Source of the DNA: UBA4732 sp963823075
GTDB taxonomy: Bacteria > Planctomycetota > Planctomycetia > Gemmatales > Gemmataceae
DNA: 64,000 nucleotides
NCBI GenBank assembly: GCA_963823075.1
Contig: CAWGKE010000023.1
Location: 1,488,001-1,552,000, forward strand
Reading direction: 5' to 3'
The position numbers were made by a program, and so were the translations under genes. The notes beneath the pieces are model-generated. The model saw only the letters and a program-made list of their open reading frames with translations. It was not told the origin of the DNA and did not search any database. This document shows, piece by piece, positions 1 through 8,611 of this stretch (position 1 is its first letter; each line of letters starts with the position of its first letter).

Positions 1-381
1 CCGGTAGCTGCGGGCCGTCATCGACAGAAGACAGTGGAAATCCTGCGTCCCTTCGCCGGCGCCAAGGTAGACGCCGAAGCGCGTCGGGTCCACGCCGGCC
101 AGACCGAGCAGCCCCGCGTCATCGAGCGCCTGGCGGGCGGCGGCCAGGGCGAAGCGCGTGTTGGCGCCGGCGTCGTCCCAGCGGTGCGGGTCGTCCACGA
201 AGCAGCCCAGGTCGAAGCCCTTGACCTCGGCGGCGAACCGCGTCGGAAACGTCGAGGCGTCGAAGCGCGTGATGGGCGCGACGCCGCTGCGGCCCGCGAC
301 CTGCGCGGCGAACAGCTCGGCCACGCCCAGCCCCACCGGCGTGATCGCGCCCATGCCCGTGATGACGACGCGTCGTTTCAT
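1..381 (-). CDS. beta-ketoacyl-ACP synthase (KAS), N-terminal part, cut by window edge
   Basis: The reading frame starts at the ATG at 381 and runs leftward off the window, giving 127 residues of a thiolase-fold condensing enzyme. It begins MKRRVVITGMGAITPVGLG, the standard KAS II opening, followed by a segment with PTRFGVYLGAGEG. The catalytic Cys-His-His region lies outside the window, so activity cannot be judged. The start codon overlaps the stop of the upstream ketosynthase homologue as ATGA, which implies translational coupling and an obligate partnership, as in ketosynthase/chain-length-factor pairs. Likely role: decarboxylative condensation with malonyl-ACP in the cytoplasm for a fatty acid or polyketide-like product. 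Confidence 0.85.
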   Translation of the reverse strand, partial: MKRRVVITGMGAITPVGLGVAELFAAQVAGRSGVAPITRFDASTFPTRFAAEVKGFDLGCFVDDPHRWDDAGANTRFALAAARQALDDAGLLGLAGVDPTRFGVYLGAGEGTQDFHCLLSMTARSYR

Positions 382-1648
382 GGTTCCCTGCGGCAGACGA
401 CCGCCGCGCACTGGCCCCGGTCGGTGAAGCCGAGTTTCAGGAAACACGGCCGTTGCACCGGCCGCGGCTCGCGCCCGACGTTCACCGGACACTCGGGGTC
501 GGGTTCTTCGTAGTTTAGCGTCGCCGGCAGCAGGCCGTCGGCCGACGCGAGGAGGCTGGCCGCCAGCTCGATCGGGCCGGAGGCGGGGCCGGCGTTGCCA
601 AAATAGGACTTCGCCGCGAAAACGGGAAGCGACGGCCCGAACACGTCGCGCAAGGCGCGGGCCTCCACGGCGTCGGCCGCCGTGCTGCAGCCCTGGACGT
701 TGACGTGGTCCAGGTCGCCGGGGCCGACGCCGGCCTCGGCCAGCGCGGCGCGCACGGCCCGCACCATGCCGGCGCCGGTCAGGCCGCGGTCGAACGCGGC
801 GCCGAAGCCGATCACCTCGGCGTAGATCCGGGCGCCGCGACGGCGGGCGTGCTCCACTCCTCCAGCACCACGACGCCGCCGCCCTCGCCCAGCACCATGC
901 CGTCGCGGCCGCGGTCGAACGGTCGGCTCGCCTTCTCTGGGGCGTCGTTCCGGCGCGACAGCGGCGAGAACAACGCCTGCCGCGCCATCGTGATGGGGTT
1001 GATCTTGGCGTCGGCGCCGCCGGCGAGGAACAGGTCGGCCCGGCCGCGCTGGACGGCCCGGAACGCCTCGCCCAGCGCCAGCAGGCCGCCGGCGTCGGTC
1101 TGGCTGATCGTGTTGTTGGGGCCTTGGGCGTTGTGAATGATGGAAACGTGACAGGCCAGCATGTTCGGGACGTGGTTCAGCATCCACATCGGCGGGATCG
1201 CCGGAATGCCGCGCTCGCCCCACTTCCGCAGGTCGATTCGGTTCGGCGCTTCCGCGAGGCTGGCCTGAGCGGCGGGGCCGAGGTCCTCCTGGTCGCCGGG
1301 GATCGTCCCCGCGCCGAAGACGACGCCGAACCGGGTGGGGTCGCAGGGGCAGGGCGACCCGACCCCTACGGCGTCGGCCATCGCCATCTGGGCGGCGGCG
1401 ACGGCGAACTGGATGGTGCGCACCATCACGTTGAGGCGTTTGCGGTCTTTCTTCTCCAGATATTTGCGGGGGTCGAAATCGACGACCTCGCCGCCGAAGC
1501 GGACGGGCAACGCGGAGGCGTCAAAGGAGCGGACGGCGTGAACGCCGCCGCGGCCCTCGCGGAGGCTTTGCCGGAAGGAGGCCGCGTCCAGGCCGATCGG
1601 GGTCACGACGCCGACCCCAGTTAGCACCGCGCGAAGGGAAGAGGTCAT
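378..1648 (-). CDS. catalytically degenerate ketosynthase (chain-length-factor-like), one frameshift
   Basis: About 420 residues of KAS fold, start ATG at 1648 after GAGGG. All three catalytic positions are changed. The nucleophile Cys is Asp (QTDAGG, residue about 185, codon 1094-1096), the first His is Gln (NVQGCST, codon 693-695) and the second His is Asn (KSYFGNAG, near 595). Substitution of the active Cys is the hallmark of KS-beta/chain-length-factor proteins, so it probably pairs with the next KAS and shapes chain length. The frame breaks near 862, where one base seems missing: the sequence before reads VVVLEEW, and the other frame continues EHARRRGARIYAEV, a typical KAS join. It overlaps the downstream KAS by 4 bases. 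Confidence 0.8.
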
Positions 1649-1662
1649 GGCGCCCTCGGAAC

Positions 1663-1734
1663 GATGAACGATGAACGATGAACGATGAATCCGAGCCATG
1701 CCGTCTATTCATCGTTCATCGTTCATCGTTCATC
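1663..1734. repeat. perfect inverted repeat built of 7-bp tandem words
   Basis: The arms at 1663-1690 and 1707-1734 are perfect 28-bp inverse copies with a 16-base loop. Each arm is itself about four tandem copies of the 7-bp word GATGAAC. The right arm contains the stop codon of the desaturase gene, and the hairpin separates that gene from the ketosynthase homologue. It could work as an attenuator or terminator, or be a dispersed repeat; similar structures with different words recur through the window. Confidence 0.9.
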
Positions 1735-2608
1735 CCTGGCGCAGAGCGGAGGCCGGCGGCATCACTTCCCGCCGCTCGTGGCGGCGGAGGTCGGCCTTGG
1801 TCAGACCCAGCGCCTGGACGACCGGCTCGAAGACCTGATAGTAGTAAATGTCATAATCGAAGATCCGCAAGCTCTTCACCTCCTCCGTGCGCTTGCGGGA
1901 GTCGGCCAGCAGATGCACCGCCGGCATGGCGAAGTGGTTCACCACGCGCCGCAGCTGCTCCAGCGTCCCCTCGCGGTCGTCCTCGAGGTAGAGGGCGACG
2001 AGCCGGCGGAAGAAGTCGTAGTGGGCCCGCTCGTCGATGGCGACCAGCTTGAGGGCGGCGTCCAGCGCCGCGTCGCCGCCTTCCGCCGCCAGCCGTTGGC
2101 GGAGGTTCTGGTAGTGGAGCCAGGTCGCCACCTCCTGCACCATCGTGTAGCAGACCATGGCCCGGGCGTTGTCCCAGGGCAGCTGCCACTCGTGCGAGAA
2201 GACGGTGGCTTCCAGGTCGGCCATCTGCTCGTCGCTGCGGCTGCGCGACCGCAGCAGCCAGTCGCCGAACGCCATCGAGTGCTTCGACTCCTCGTAGCCC
2301 CAGTTGGCCAACATCCAGGCCCGGCCGCGGTTGGCCCGCACCTGGGGGATCAGCTTGCTGAGGTAGTCGGGCAGATACAGCTCGACAGCGCAGAACGTTT
2401 CCACGACGTCCGCGATCGCCGGGTTCAGCGACGGGTTGCACTGGTCCCACGGGATGTCGTCCCGGATGGACCAGCGCCGCTTCTTCTCGGCGCGGTCGAA
2501 GTAGTCTCGGAAGAGCGCGTAGGTCTTCTTCAACAGTTCCGGGCTTTCCGGCTTGTACGCGCCGTCCTGCTCCGCGCCTTTCGACATCACGGGCTTCTCC
2601 GCCTGCAT
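1730..2608 (-). CDS. acyl-ACP desaturase family (ferritin-like di-iron)
   Basis: About 292 residues from the ATG at 2608 (MQAEKPV); a second ATG at 2587 is also possible, and the upstream extension is proline-rich and unlikely. It is an all-helical soluble desaturase of the plant stearoyl-ACP type, with the paired iron-binding motifs EESKH and DERAH correctly placed for the two four-helix-bundle segments. The family inserts a double bond into ACP-bound acyl chains using oxygen and ferredoxin. It is the first gene of a leftward set with two ketosynthase homologues, so its substrate may be the acyl-ACP product of that pair. Divergent from a radical SAM gene. The product is inferred from family only. 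Confidence 0.82.
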   Translation of the reverse strand: MQAEKPVMSKGAEQDGAYKPESPELLKKTYALFRDYFDRAEKKRRWSIRDDIPWDQCNPSLNPAIADVVETFCAVELYLPDYLSKLIPQVRANRGRAWMLANWGYEESKHSMAFGDWLLRSRSRSDEQMADLEATVFSHEWQLPWDNARAMVCYTMVQEVATWLHYQNLRQRLAAEGGDAALDAALKLVAIDERAHYDFFRRLVALYLEDDREGTLEQLRRVVNHFAMPAVHLLADSRKRTEEVKSLRIFDYDIYYYQVFEPVVQALGLTKADLRRHERREVMPPASALRQG

Positions 2609-2710
2609 GGCCTTCCGCGCTCCTCGGGCCTTGCAGCCAAGTTTACTGAGGCCGGGATTCTTGGCAAGAACAAACGGCGGGGGGCGGGGCGGCTTCAGCA
2701 CGCGCCGCTA

Positions 2711-2738
2711 TTGTTTCACCGGCCGCCCGATGTACGAT
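2711..2738 (+). promoter_or_regulatory. weak candidate sigma-70 promoter
   Basis: TTGTTT at 2711-2716 and TACGAT at 2733-2738 are separated by 16 bases in the divergent spacer between the desaturase and the radical SAM gene. Match to consensus is modest and planctomycete promoters are poorly defined, so this is tentative. Confidence 0.22.
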
Positions 2739-2846
2739 GAATAGCGTGGCTTGCGACGACGCGGTCGCGGTCGGCCCGCCTCCCGAAGCGCTCCCTCCCC
2801 GTACGTTCGACCGGAATGGTCGCCCGTTTCCTTGCAAGGTGCTGCC

Positions 2847-4175
2847 ATGACCACTGAAGCGGTCCAGGAAAAAACCGGCCTGGGCAACTACTTCGTCGCC
2901 AACTATCCGCCGTTCTCGACGTGGAAGCCGACCTTCCTGCCCCAGGCGCGGGCCGTCCTCGACGCGCCGCCGGCGCCGGATACGCCACTCGGACTCTATC
3001 TCCACATTCCATTCTGCCGGAAGCGCTGCAAATTCTGCTACTTCCGCGTCTACACCGACAAGAACGCCCGTGACGTGGAAACCTACATCGACGCCCTCGT
3101 CAAGGAAGTCGAAATCTACAGCAAGAAGGCCATCGTCGGCGGCCGGGGGTTGAAATACGTCTACTTCGGCGGCGGCACGCCGTCGTACCTCAGCGCGACC
3201 CAGCTGCGCCGCCTGATGGAGCGCCTCAAGGCCGTGCTGCCCTGGGACGGCGCCGAGGAAGTGACGTTCGAGTGCGAGCCGGGGACGCTGCAGCAGCACA
3301 AGCTGGAAGCGCTGCGCGAACTCGGCGTGACGCGCCTCAGCCTGGGAGTCGAGAATTTCGATCCGAAAATCCTGGAATTCAACGGCCGGGCGCATCTGGA
3401 GGATGAGATCCACCGCGCCTACGGCTGGGCGCGCGACCTCGATTTCGACCAGATCAACATCGACCTGATCGCCGGCATGGTCGGCGAGACGTGGGACAAC
3501 TGGAAGCGGTGCGTCGCCAAGACGCTGGCCCTGGCGCCGGAAAGCGTCACCATCTATCAGATGGAGCTGCCGTTCAACACGGTCTTCTCGCAGCAGCTGA
3601 AAGTCATCGGCCAGGACGAGCCGTTCCCCGGCGGCGGCGTGGCGGACTGGCCGACCAAGCGGGCCTGGGTGAGCTACGCCTTCGAGGAAATGGGCAAGGC
3701 CGGCTACGAGGTTTCCAGCGCCTACACGCTGGTCAAGGACCGGGCGAAGTGCAAATTCATGTACCGCGACAGCCTGTGGCACGGCGCCGACATGTTCGGC
3801 ACAGGCGTCGCCTCCTTCGGCCACGCCCACGGGATGCACATTCAGAACGTCGATTCGTGGGAGCAGTACACCGATCTGCTCGACAAGGGCGAGCTGCCGC
3901 TGGGCCGCGCTTTGCCCGTGCGGCCGCACGAGCTGCTGATCCGCGAAATGATCCTGCAACTGAAAACCGGACATTTGGAAGCGGGGTACTTCCGCCGCAA
4001 GTTCGGGGCGGATATTCTGGAGGAGTTTGCGGACGGCTTCGGCCAGCTGGAAGCCGACGGCTTCCTGACGCGGAAGCCGGACGGCGTGGAGCTGACGCGC
4101 GACGGGCTGTTGCAGATCGACCGACGGCTGCCGGTGTTCTTTGAAGAACAGCATCGGAACACGCGGTATACGTGA
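2847..4175 (+). CDS. radical SAM protein, HemN/HemW-like
   Basis: 442 residues. The start ATG at 2847 is chosen because AAGGT lies 7 bases upstream and the preceding in-frame stretch is low-quality arginine-rich sequence. Near residue 60 the motif CRKRCKFC supplies the CxxxCxxC ligands for a 4Fe-4S cluster that cleaves SAM, followed by YFGGGTPS, the glycine-rich SAM-binding motif of the coproporphyrinogen dehydrogenase family, and a C-terminal HemN-like helical domain. True HemN makes protoporphyrinogen, but many relatives are heme chaperones or methyltransferases. Here the next two genes are a lipoyl carrier and a 4Fe-4S protein, which argues for a different, coupled redox role. Function not assigned. 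Confidence 0.85.
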   Translation: MTTEAVQEKTGLGNYFVANYPPFSTWKPTFLPQARAVLDAPPAPDTPLGLYLHIPFCRKRCKFCYFRVYTDKNARDVETYIDALVKEVEIYSKKAIVGGRGLKYVYFGGGTPSYLSATQLRRLMERLKAVLPWDGAEEVTFECEPGTLQQHKLEALRELGVTRLSLGVENFDPKILEFNGRAHLEDEIHRAYGWARDLDFDQINIDLIAGMVGETWDNWKRCVAKTLALAPESVTIYQMELPFNTVFSQQLKVIGQDEPFPGGGVADWPTKRAWVSYAFEEMGKAGYEVSSAYTLVKDRAKCKFMYRDSLWHGADMFGTGVASFGHAHGMHIQNVDSWEQYTDLLDKGELPLGRALPVRPHELLIREMILQLKTGHLEAGYFRRKFGADILEEFADGFGQLEADGFLTRKPDGVELTRDGLLQIDRRLPVFFEEQHRNTRYT

Positions 4176-4183
4176 CACGCCCA

Positions 4184-4261
4184 GCGAGCCGGGGGGTTTA
4201 TCCCCCCGGTCGGTGGCGCCGCGGCCGAAACCAGACCGGGGGCGTAAAGCCCCCGGCTCGC
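4184..4261. repeat. double-hairpin inverted repeat
   Basis: The arms 4184-4211 and 4234-4261 (28 bp, three mismatches) are inverse copies, and each arm is also its own hairpin (for example CCGGGGGG, TTTA, CCCCCCGG in the left arm). It sits between the radical SAM stop and the lipoyl-carrier start, so it would be transcribed in the operon leader of the downstream genes. Confidence 0.85.
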
Positions 4262-4280
4262 CGACGCTTGTGAAGACCGT

Positions 4281-4743
4281 ATGGCCGACGATCTGACCTT
4301 CGACATGGGCAAGTTCCCGGCCGTGCTGCCAGCCGGGCTGCTGTACGCGCGCAACCACATGTGGGCGCGGCCAGAGGACGGACGGCTCCGCTTCGGCTTC
4401 ACATCCTACGCCGTCCGCCTGATGCAGGACGTGTACTTCCTCGACTGGCAGGTCGAGCGCCGGCGACCGCGTCGCGCTGTTGCAGCAGATCGGCCACATC
4501 GAAACGTCGAAGGCCGTCTCGGACCTGTTCGCCCCGGCCGACGGCGTGCTGACCGCCTTCAACCCGGCCCTGCTCGACGACCCTTCCACCATCAACGTGG
4601 ACGGCTACGGGGCCGGCTGGCTGTTCGAGATGGAGGCGCCGGCCGACGGCCTGCTGAGCGCGGCCGAATATCACCAATTCCTGGCCGAAAACTGGGAAAA
4701 GACGCAACGACTCATCAAGGGCAAGATCAACACCGAGGACTGA
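4281..4743 (+). CDS. glycine-cleavage H-protein-like lipoyl carrier, one frameshift
   Basis: About 154 residues once two frames are joined. The first frame covers the N-terminal half (MADDLTFDMGKFPAV to FLDWQVE), and the second begins near 4460 with GDRVALLQQIGHIETSKAVSD and ends at TGA 4741-4743. The lysine in ETSKAVSD (codon 4510-4512) matches the lipoylated lysine of GcvH (consensus ESVKA). A one-base insertion near 4455-4462 explains the break. No GcvP or GcvT is nearby, so it is unlikely to be the housekeeping H protein. Similar stand-alone carriers serve as lipoate-binding proteins in redox complexes. It lies between a radical SAM and a 4Fe-4S gene; only 5 bases separate its stop from the next start. 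Confidence 0.75.
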
Positions 4744-4748
4744 AGGCC

Positions 4749-5771
4749 ATGAGCCGTCAACGCTTGACCGTCGTGCTGTCGCAAGCCCAGGGGAAGGACC
4801 CGCGCAAGCGCGCGTTGGAGGAAAGCGTCGCCGCAGCCCTCATCATGGAGCCGGGCCTCGACGTGTCGATCGTGCCCTACCTGTACGACCTGGACGCCGA
4901 CCACACCGGCCGGCTGTTCCTGGAATCGGTGCAGGGCGACATGGTCGTGCTGGGTTGGATGTACCCGCGCGCCGCCTTCTGGCTGCTCGACCGCTGCGAT
5001 GTGAAGGGCCGCTACGGCGAGAACGAGATCACGCCGAAGGCCGACGACGCCGACGACGAGGACGAATCCGGCGAGCCGGAACCGCCCAAGGGCATCGGCG
5101 CGGTCAACGTGCCGGATCGCTGGATTTACTGCCTCGACCTGCGCGACCACTCCGACCACGCGCTCTACGTCCAGGAAGTGCGGCGGATCGCGGCGGAGTG
5201 CCGTCAGCGGCGCGAGGCGCAGCAGGCCGCGACCAACGGCCACACGTCGCTCGTCCAGCTGGGCCGCGTGCAGCGCGAGGAAACGGCGGCGCCCCCGTTC
5301 ACGGCGGACCAGCTGATGCAGCAGCCGCAGCGGCGCTGGTATCCCGTGATCGACTACAGCCGCTGCACGAACTGCATGGAGTGCCTCGATTTCTGCCTGT
5401 TCGGCGTCTACGGCGTGGACAAGATGGACCGCATCCTGGTGGAGAATCAGGACAATTGCAAGAAGGGCTGTCCGGCTTGCAGCCGCGTCTGCCCGGAGCA
5501 GGCCATCATTTTCCCCGACTACAAGACGCCGGCCATCGCCGGCGCCGCGGTGGGCGCCATCAGCGGGCTGAAGATCGACCTGACCAAGCTGTTCGGCGGC
5601 GGCGACGCGATGGCGATCGCGGCGCAGGAGCGCGACCGCGAGCTGGTGGCCGACGGCCGGCAAGCGGTCGGCCTGACGGTCGGCATCCCCAAGCGCCAGG
5701 CCGACAAGCCGCAGGGGCCGAAGGACGACCTGGACAAGCTGATGGATCAGCTGGATAATTTGGATATTTGA
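4749..5771 (+). CDS. 4Fe-4S ferredoxin-domain protein
   Basis: 340 residues, ATG at 4749 just after a GAAGG. The N-terminal 200 residues are an uncharacterised domain containing an acidic linker (DDADDEDESGEPEP). The C-terminal half carries two 4Fe-4S sets, CTNCMECLDFC and CKKGCPACSRVCPEQ, so it is expected to bind two clusters and shuttle electrons. A short hydrophobic alanine-rich stretch follows (AIAGAAVGAISG). It is co-transcribed with the HemN-like and H-protein-like genes and may supply electrons to one of them. No catalytic domain was recognised. Confidence 0.8.
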   Translation: MSRQRLTVVLSQAQGKDPRKRALEESVAAALIMEPGLDVSIVPYLYDLDADHTGRLFLESVQGDMVVLGWMYPRAAFWLLDRCDVKGRYGENEITPKADDADDEDESGEPEPPKGIGAVNVPDRWIYCLDLRDHSDHALYVQEVRRIAAECRQRREAQQAATNGHTSLVQLGRVQREETAAPPFTADQLMQQPQRRWYPVIDYSRCTNCMECLDFCLFGVYGVDKMDRILVENQDNCKKGCPACSRVCPEQAIIFPDYKTPAIAGAAVGAISGLKIDLTKLFGGGDAMAIAAQERDRELVADGRQAVGLTVGIPKRQADKPQGPKDDLDKLMDQLDNLDI

Positions 5772-5782
5772 AAGGGGCAAAG

Positions 5783-6027
5783 ATGCACGTCGATCTTGTA
5801 CGCGAGGCCCTCCTCAAGCAGCCGTTTCAGCCGTTCACGCTACGGCTGGTGGATGGCCGCGCTCTTCCGGTCCCGCACAGGGAGTTCGTCGCGGTCTCGA
5901 ACCGGCGGGTTGTTGTCATCGACCCGCAGGACGAGGGGATGTCCGTAGTGGAACCGCTGTTGATCCTGTCGATCGAATACACCGGGATGGCGCAGACGCG
6001 CCGACGCCGGACGGGAACGGGACCTGA
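5783..6027 (+). CDS. small conserved hypothetical protein, possible frameshift near its end
   Basis: Start ATG at 5783 follows AGGGG with good spacing. The product, about 80 residues, opens MHVDLVREALLKQPFQPF and contains LRLVDGRALPVPHREF and VVVIDPQDEG. It is a small beta-rich protein of a type common in planctomycete genomes, with no assigned function. Read straight, the frame has no stop before the Uma2 start. Adding one base near 5985 gives an ending DGADAPTPDGNGT with a stop at 6025-6027, which I prefer. Its position next to a Uma2 gene is typical of this phylum. Confidence 0.5.
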
Positions 6028-6043
6028 CGGACGGGAGGGAATC

Positions 6044-6710
6044 ATGGCGACGGTGCGAACGGCCCGCGATTACCAGCGCATGGTCGCTCCCCGGCGTGGA
6101 CTGGAAGGGATACCTCGCCATCGGCCGCGTCCTGGCGGATCGCCCCGGTCTGCGCCTCACCTACGACCGGGGGGTGCTGGAAATCATGACGATCTCCTCG
6201 GAACACGATCGCATCAAGCATCTCCTACGCCGTCTCCTGGAGGCATGGACGGAGGAGCGCGACATGACCCTGGCCGGTTACGGTTCCATGACATTTAAGC
6301 GCCGCAAGCTGCTCCGCGGCCTGGAACCGGACGAATGCTTCTGGATTGCGAATGAGCCGAAAATCCGCGGCCGCGATGACATCGATTTGCGCGTCGATCC
6401 GCCGCCGGATTTGGTCCTGGAAATCGACGTTTCGCGCAGTTCGTTGAACCGCATGAGCATCTACGGCGCGATGGGCGTGCCGGAGGTCTGGCGATACACC
6501 AAGGGGACGCTGGTCTTTCGCGTCCGCCAGAGCGACGGCCGCTATGCCGACGCTCCGGCCAGCCTTGCCGTGCCGCCGTTGACGCCGGCCGATCTGACGC
6601 CCTTCCTCGCCATGCGCGGGGCCACGGAAGAAAATGCGCTGGTCCGTCAATTCCGCGCGTGGATTCGTCAGAGGTTACCCGCAGGCGGCACGGCGCCGCC
6701 GGCCCCATGA
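6044..6710 (+). CDS. Uma2 family (DUF820) putative endonuclease, one frameshift
   Basis: About 222 residues after joining MATVRTARDYQRM (from ATG 6044) to LPGVDWKGYLAIGRVL in the other frame; one extra base near 6085 accounts for the break. The core has the restriction-endonuclease-like pattern of the family: YDRGVLEIMT, then PPDLVLEIDVSRSS, where the PD and E of the PD-(D/E)xK-like site are visible, and GVPEVWRY near the C-terminus. Uma2 proteins are heavily expanded in planctomycetes and cyanobacteria, and their biological role is unsettled. A second copy lies at 62116-62787. Confidence 0.75.
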
Positions 6711-6723
6711 GGGCGGAGCCGCG

Positions 6724-8589
6724 ATGTCCATCTCTCTCGACGCGGCCCGCCTCGAACGCGCCTACCAGACCGCTCGCGCCGCCCTCCTCGCGGAACGGCA
6801 TTCCGACGGCTATTGGGTCGGCGAACTCTCCACCTCCGCCCTCGCCACCGCCGTCGCCGTCAGCGCCCTGTCCCTCGTGCAGAAGGCGACCGCCGCGCAC
6901 GGTTCGTTCACGCCGGTTATCGACGGCGGCCTCGCCTGGCTCGCCGCGCATCAGAACGCCGACGGCGGATGGGGCGATACCGTCAAGAGCTTCAGCAACA
7001 TCTCCACCACCATGCTCTGCCGCGCCGCGTTCCATCTCACCGGCGCCGCGGATCGCTTCGCCGATTGCCTCCGCAGGGCCGACGCCTGGCTGGCGGAGCG
7101 ACACGGCAAGACGCCGGCCGAGCTGGCCGAGGCCGTCCGCGCCCGCTACGGCAAGGACCGCACCTTCTCCGTGCCGATCCTCATGACCAGCGCCCTGGCC
7201 GGGCTGGTGGAGTGGAAGGAAGTGCCGTCGCTGCCGTTCGAGTTGGCCTGCTTCCCGCATTCGTGGTATCGCTTTTTGCAGCTCCCAGTTGTCAGCTACG
7301 CGCTGCCCGCCCTCATCGCCATCGGCCAGGCGGTGCATCACCACCGGCCGCCGTGGAACTCCATCGCGTGGCTGGTGCGGAAAATGGCGATCCCGAAAAG
7401 CCTGCGTGTGTTGGAGGCGATTCAGCCGAGCAACGGCGGCTTCCTCGAAGCGACGCCGCTGACCGCGTTTGTCACGCTGGCCCTGGCGAGCATCGGCCGG
7501 GCGGAACATCCGGTAGTAGGGAAAGCGGTCGATTTCTTGGTGAAGTCGGTGCGGCCGGACGGCAGCTGGCCGATTGACACGAATCTGTCCACATGGGTGA
7601 CGACGCTTTCGGTGAACGCGCTGGCGGCGGCCGGCGACCTGGACAAGCTGGATAAGCGATCCGAATTGCGCGACTGGCTGCTGGCGCAGCAGTACAAGGA
7701 GCGGCACCCGTACACGGGGGCCGACGCGGGGGCATGGGCGTGGACGCCGTTGCCGGGCGGCGTGCCGGACGCGGACGACACGCCGGGGGCGATCCTGGCC
7801 CTAACTCGTTTGGGGGTGACTGAGCCGATTCATGCATCCATTCTGGCCGGGCTTGGCTGGCTGCTCAACCTAATGAACTTCAACGGCGGATGGCCCACAT
7901 TCTGCAAGGGTTGGGGACGACTGCCCTTCGACCGCAGCGGCCCCGACCTCACTGCGCACGTTCTTCGCGCGTTCGCGGCCCTGGCGAAGCCGGACATTGT
8001 CGCGGGGTTGAATCGGTTGATGCAGCAACTATACCCGGCATGGACGTTTTCTCTCCGCACCGGATTCGCCGCCGCCACGGACGGGGCTAGCCGTTTCATC
8101 GCGTGCTACTCAAATCAAGGACAACGGTATTTGGTCAAGACCCAGCGCCCCGACGGCTCTTGGCTGCCCCTCTGGTTCGGCTGCCAGCACGCCCCCGACG
8201 ACGAGAATCCCACCTACGGCACGGCCCGCGTGCTGGCCGCCTACCGCGACCTCGATAGGATGAACTCGGAACCCGCTCGCCGCGGCGTCCGCTGGCTGCT
8301 CGACGCCCAGAACGCTGACGGCGGATGGGGCGGCGCCCTGCATACGCCGTCCAGCATCGAGGAAACGGCGCTGGCCGTCGAAATCCTCCTTTCCGCCGGT
8401 CCCGACGCCGAGGCCGCGGTGAATAATGGACTTGCCTGGCTCGTCCAGCGGGTGGAGTCCGGCGGCCTCCGGGAACCCACCCCGATCGGCTTTTACTTCG
8501 CAAAGTTGTGGTATTTTGAAAAGCTCTACCCGATAATCTTCACCGTGGCGGCGCTGGGGTGCGCGTTACGTCGCCATGACCAGGCGTGA
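6724..8589 (+). CDS. shc: squalene-hopene cyclase family terpene cyclase
   Basis: 621 residues; ATG at 6724 with GGAG 8 bases upstream. Class II terpene cyclase: an alpha/alpha barrel with several QW-type repeats (QNADGGWG near residue 80 and again near 530, RPDGSW). The protonating DxDD motif is present as DADD at residues about 349-352. Length fits squalene-hopene cyclases, which turn squalene into hopene at the membrane. Planctomycetes make hopanoids, so this is a reasonable assignment, but no squalene synthase (HpnC/D/E) is in view and the gene heads an operon with a prenyl synthase, so another linear isoprenoid substrate is possible. Overlaps or abuts the next gene. Confidence 0.85.
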   Translation: MSISLDAARLERAYQTARAALLAERHSDGYWVGELSTSALATAVAVSALSLVQKATAAHGSFTPVIDGGLAWLAAHQNADGGWGDTVKSFSNISTTMLCRAAFHLTGAADRFADCLRRADAWLAERHGKTPAELAEAVRARYGKDRTFSVPILMTSALAGLVEWKEVPSLPFELACFPHSWYRFLQLPVVSYALPALIAIGQAVHHHRPPWNSIAWLVRKMAIPKSLRVLEAIQPSNGGFLEATPLTAFVTLALASIGRAEHPVVGKAVDFLVKSVRPDGSWPIDTNLSTWVTTLSVNALAAAGDLDKLDKRSELRDWLLAQQYKERHPYTGADAGAWAWTPLPGGVPDADDTPGAILALTRLGVTEPIHASILAGLGWLLNLMNFNGGWPTFCKGWGRLPFDRSGPDLTAHVLRAFAALAKPDIVAGLNRLMQQLYPAWTFSLRTGFAAATDGASRFIACYSNQGQRYLVKTQRPDGSWLPLWFGCQHAPDDENPTYGTARVLAAYRDLDRMNSEPARRGVRWLLDAQNADGGWGGALHTPSSIEETALAVEILLSAGPDAEAAVNNGLAWLVQRVESGGLREPTPIGFYFAKLWYFEKLYPIIFTVAALGCALRRHDQA

Positions 8590-8611
8590 AACAAACCCGA
8601 GGATTCGCATC

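Noticed and set aside
2643..4595. 650-codon open frame on the minus strand
   Set aside because: Antisense to the radical SAM gene, whose cluster motif and ribosome site are clear. Composition is that of a shadow frame.
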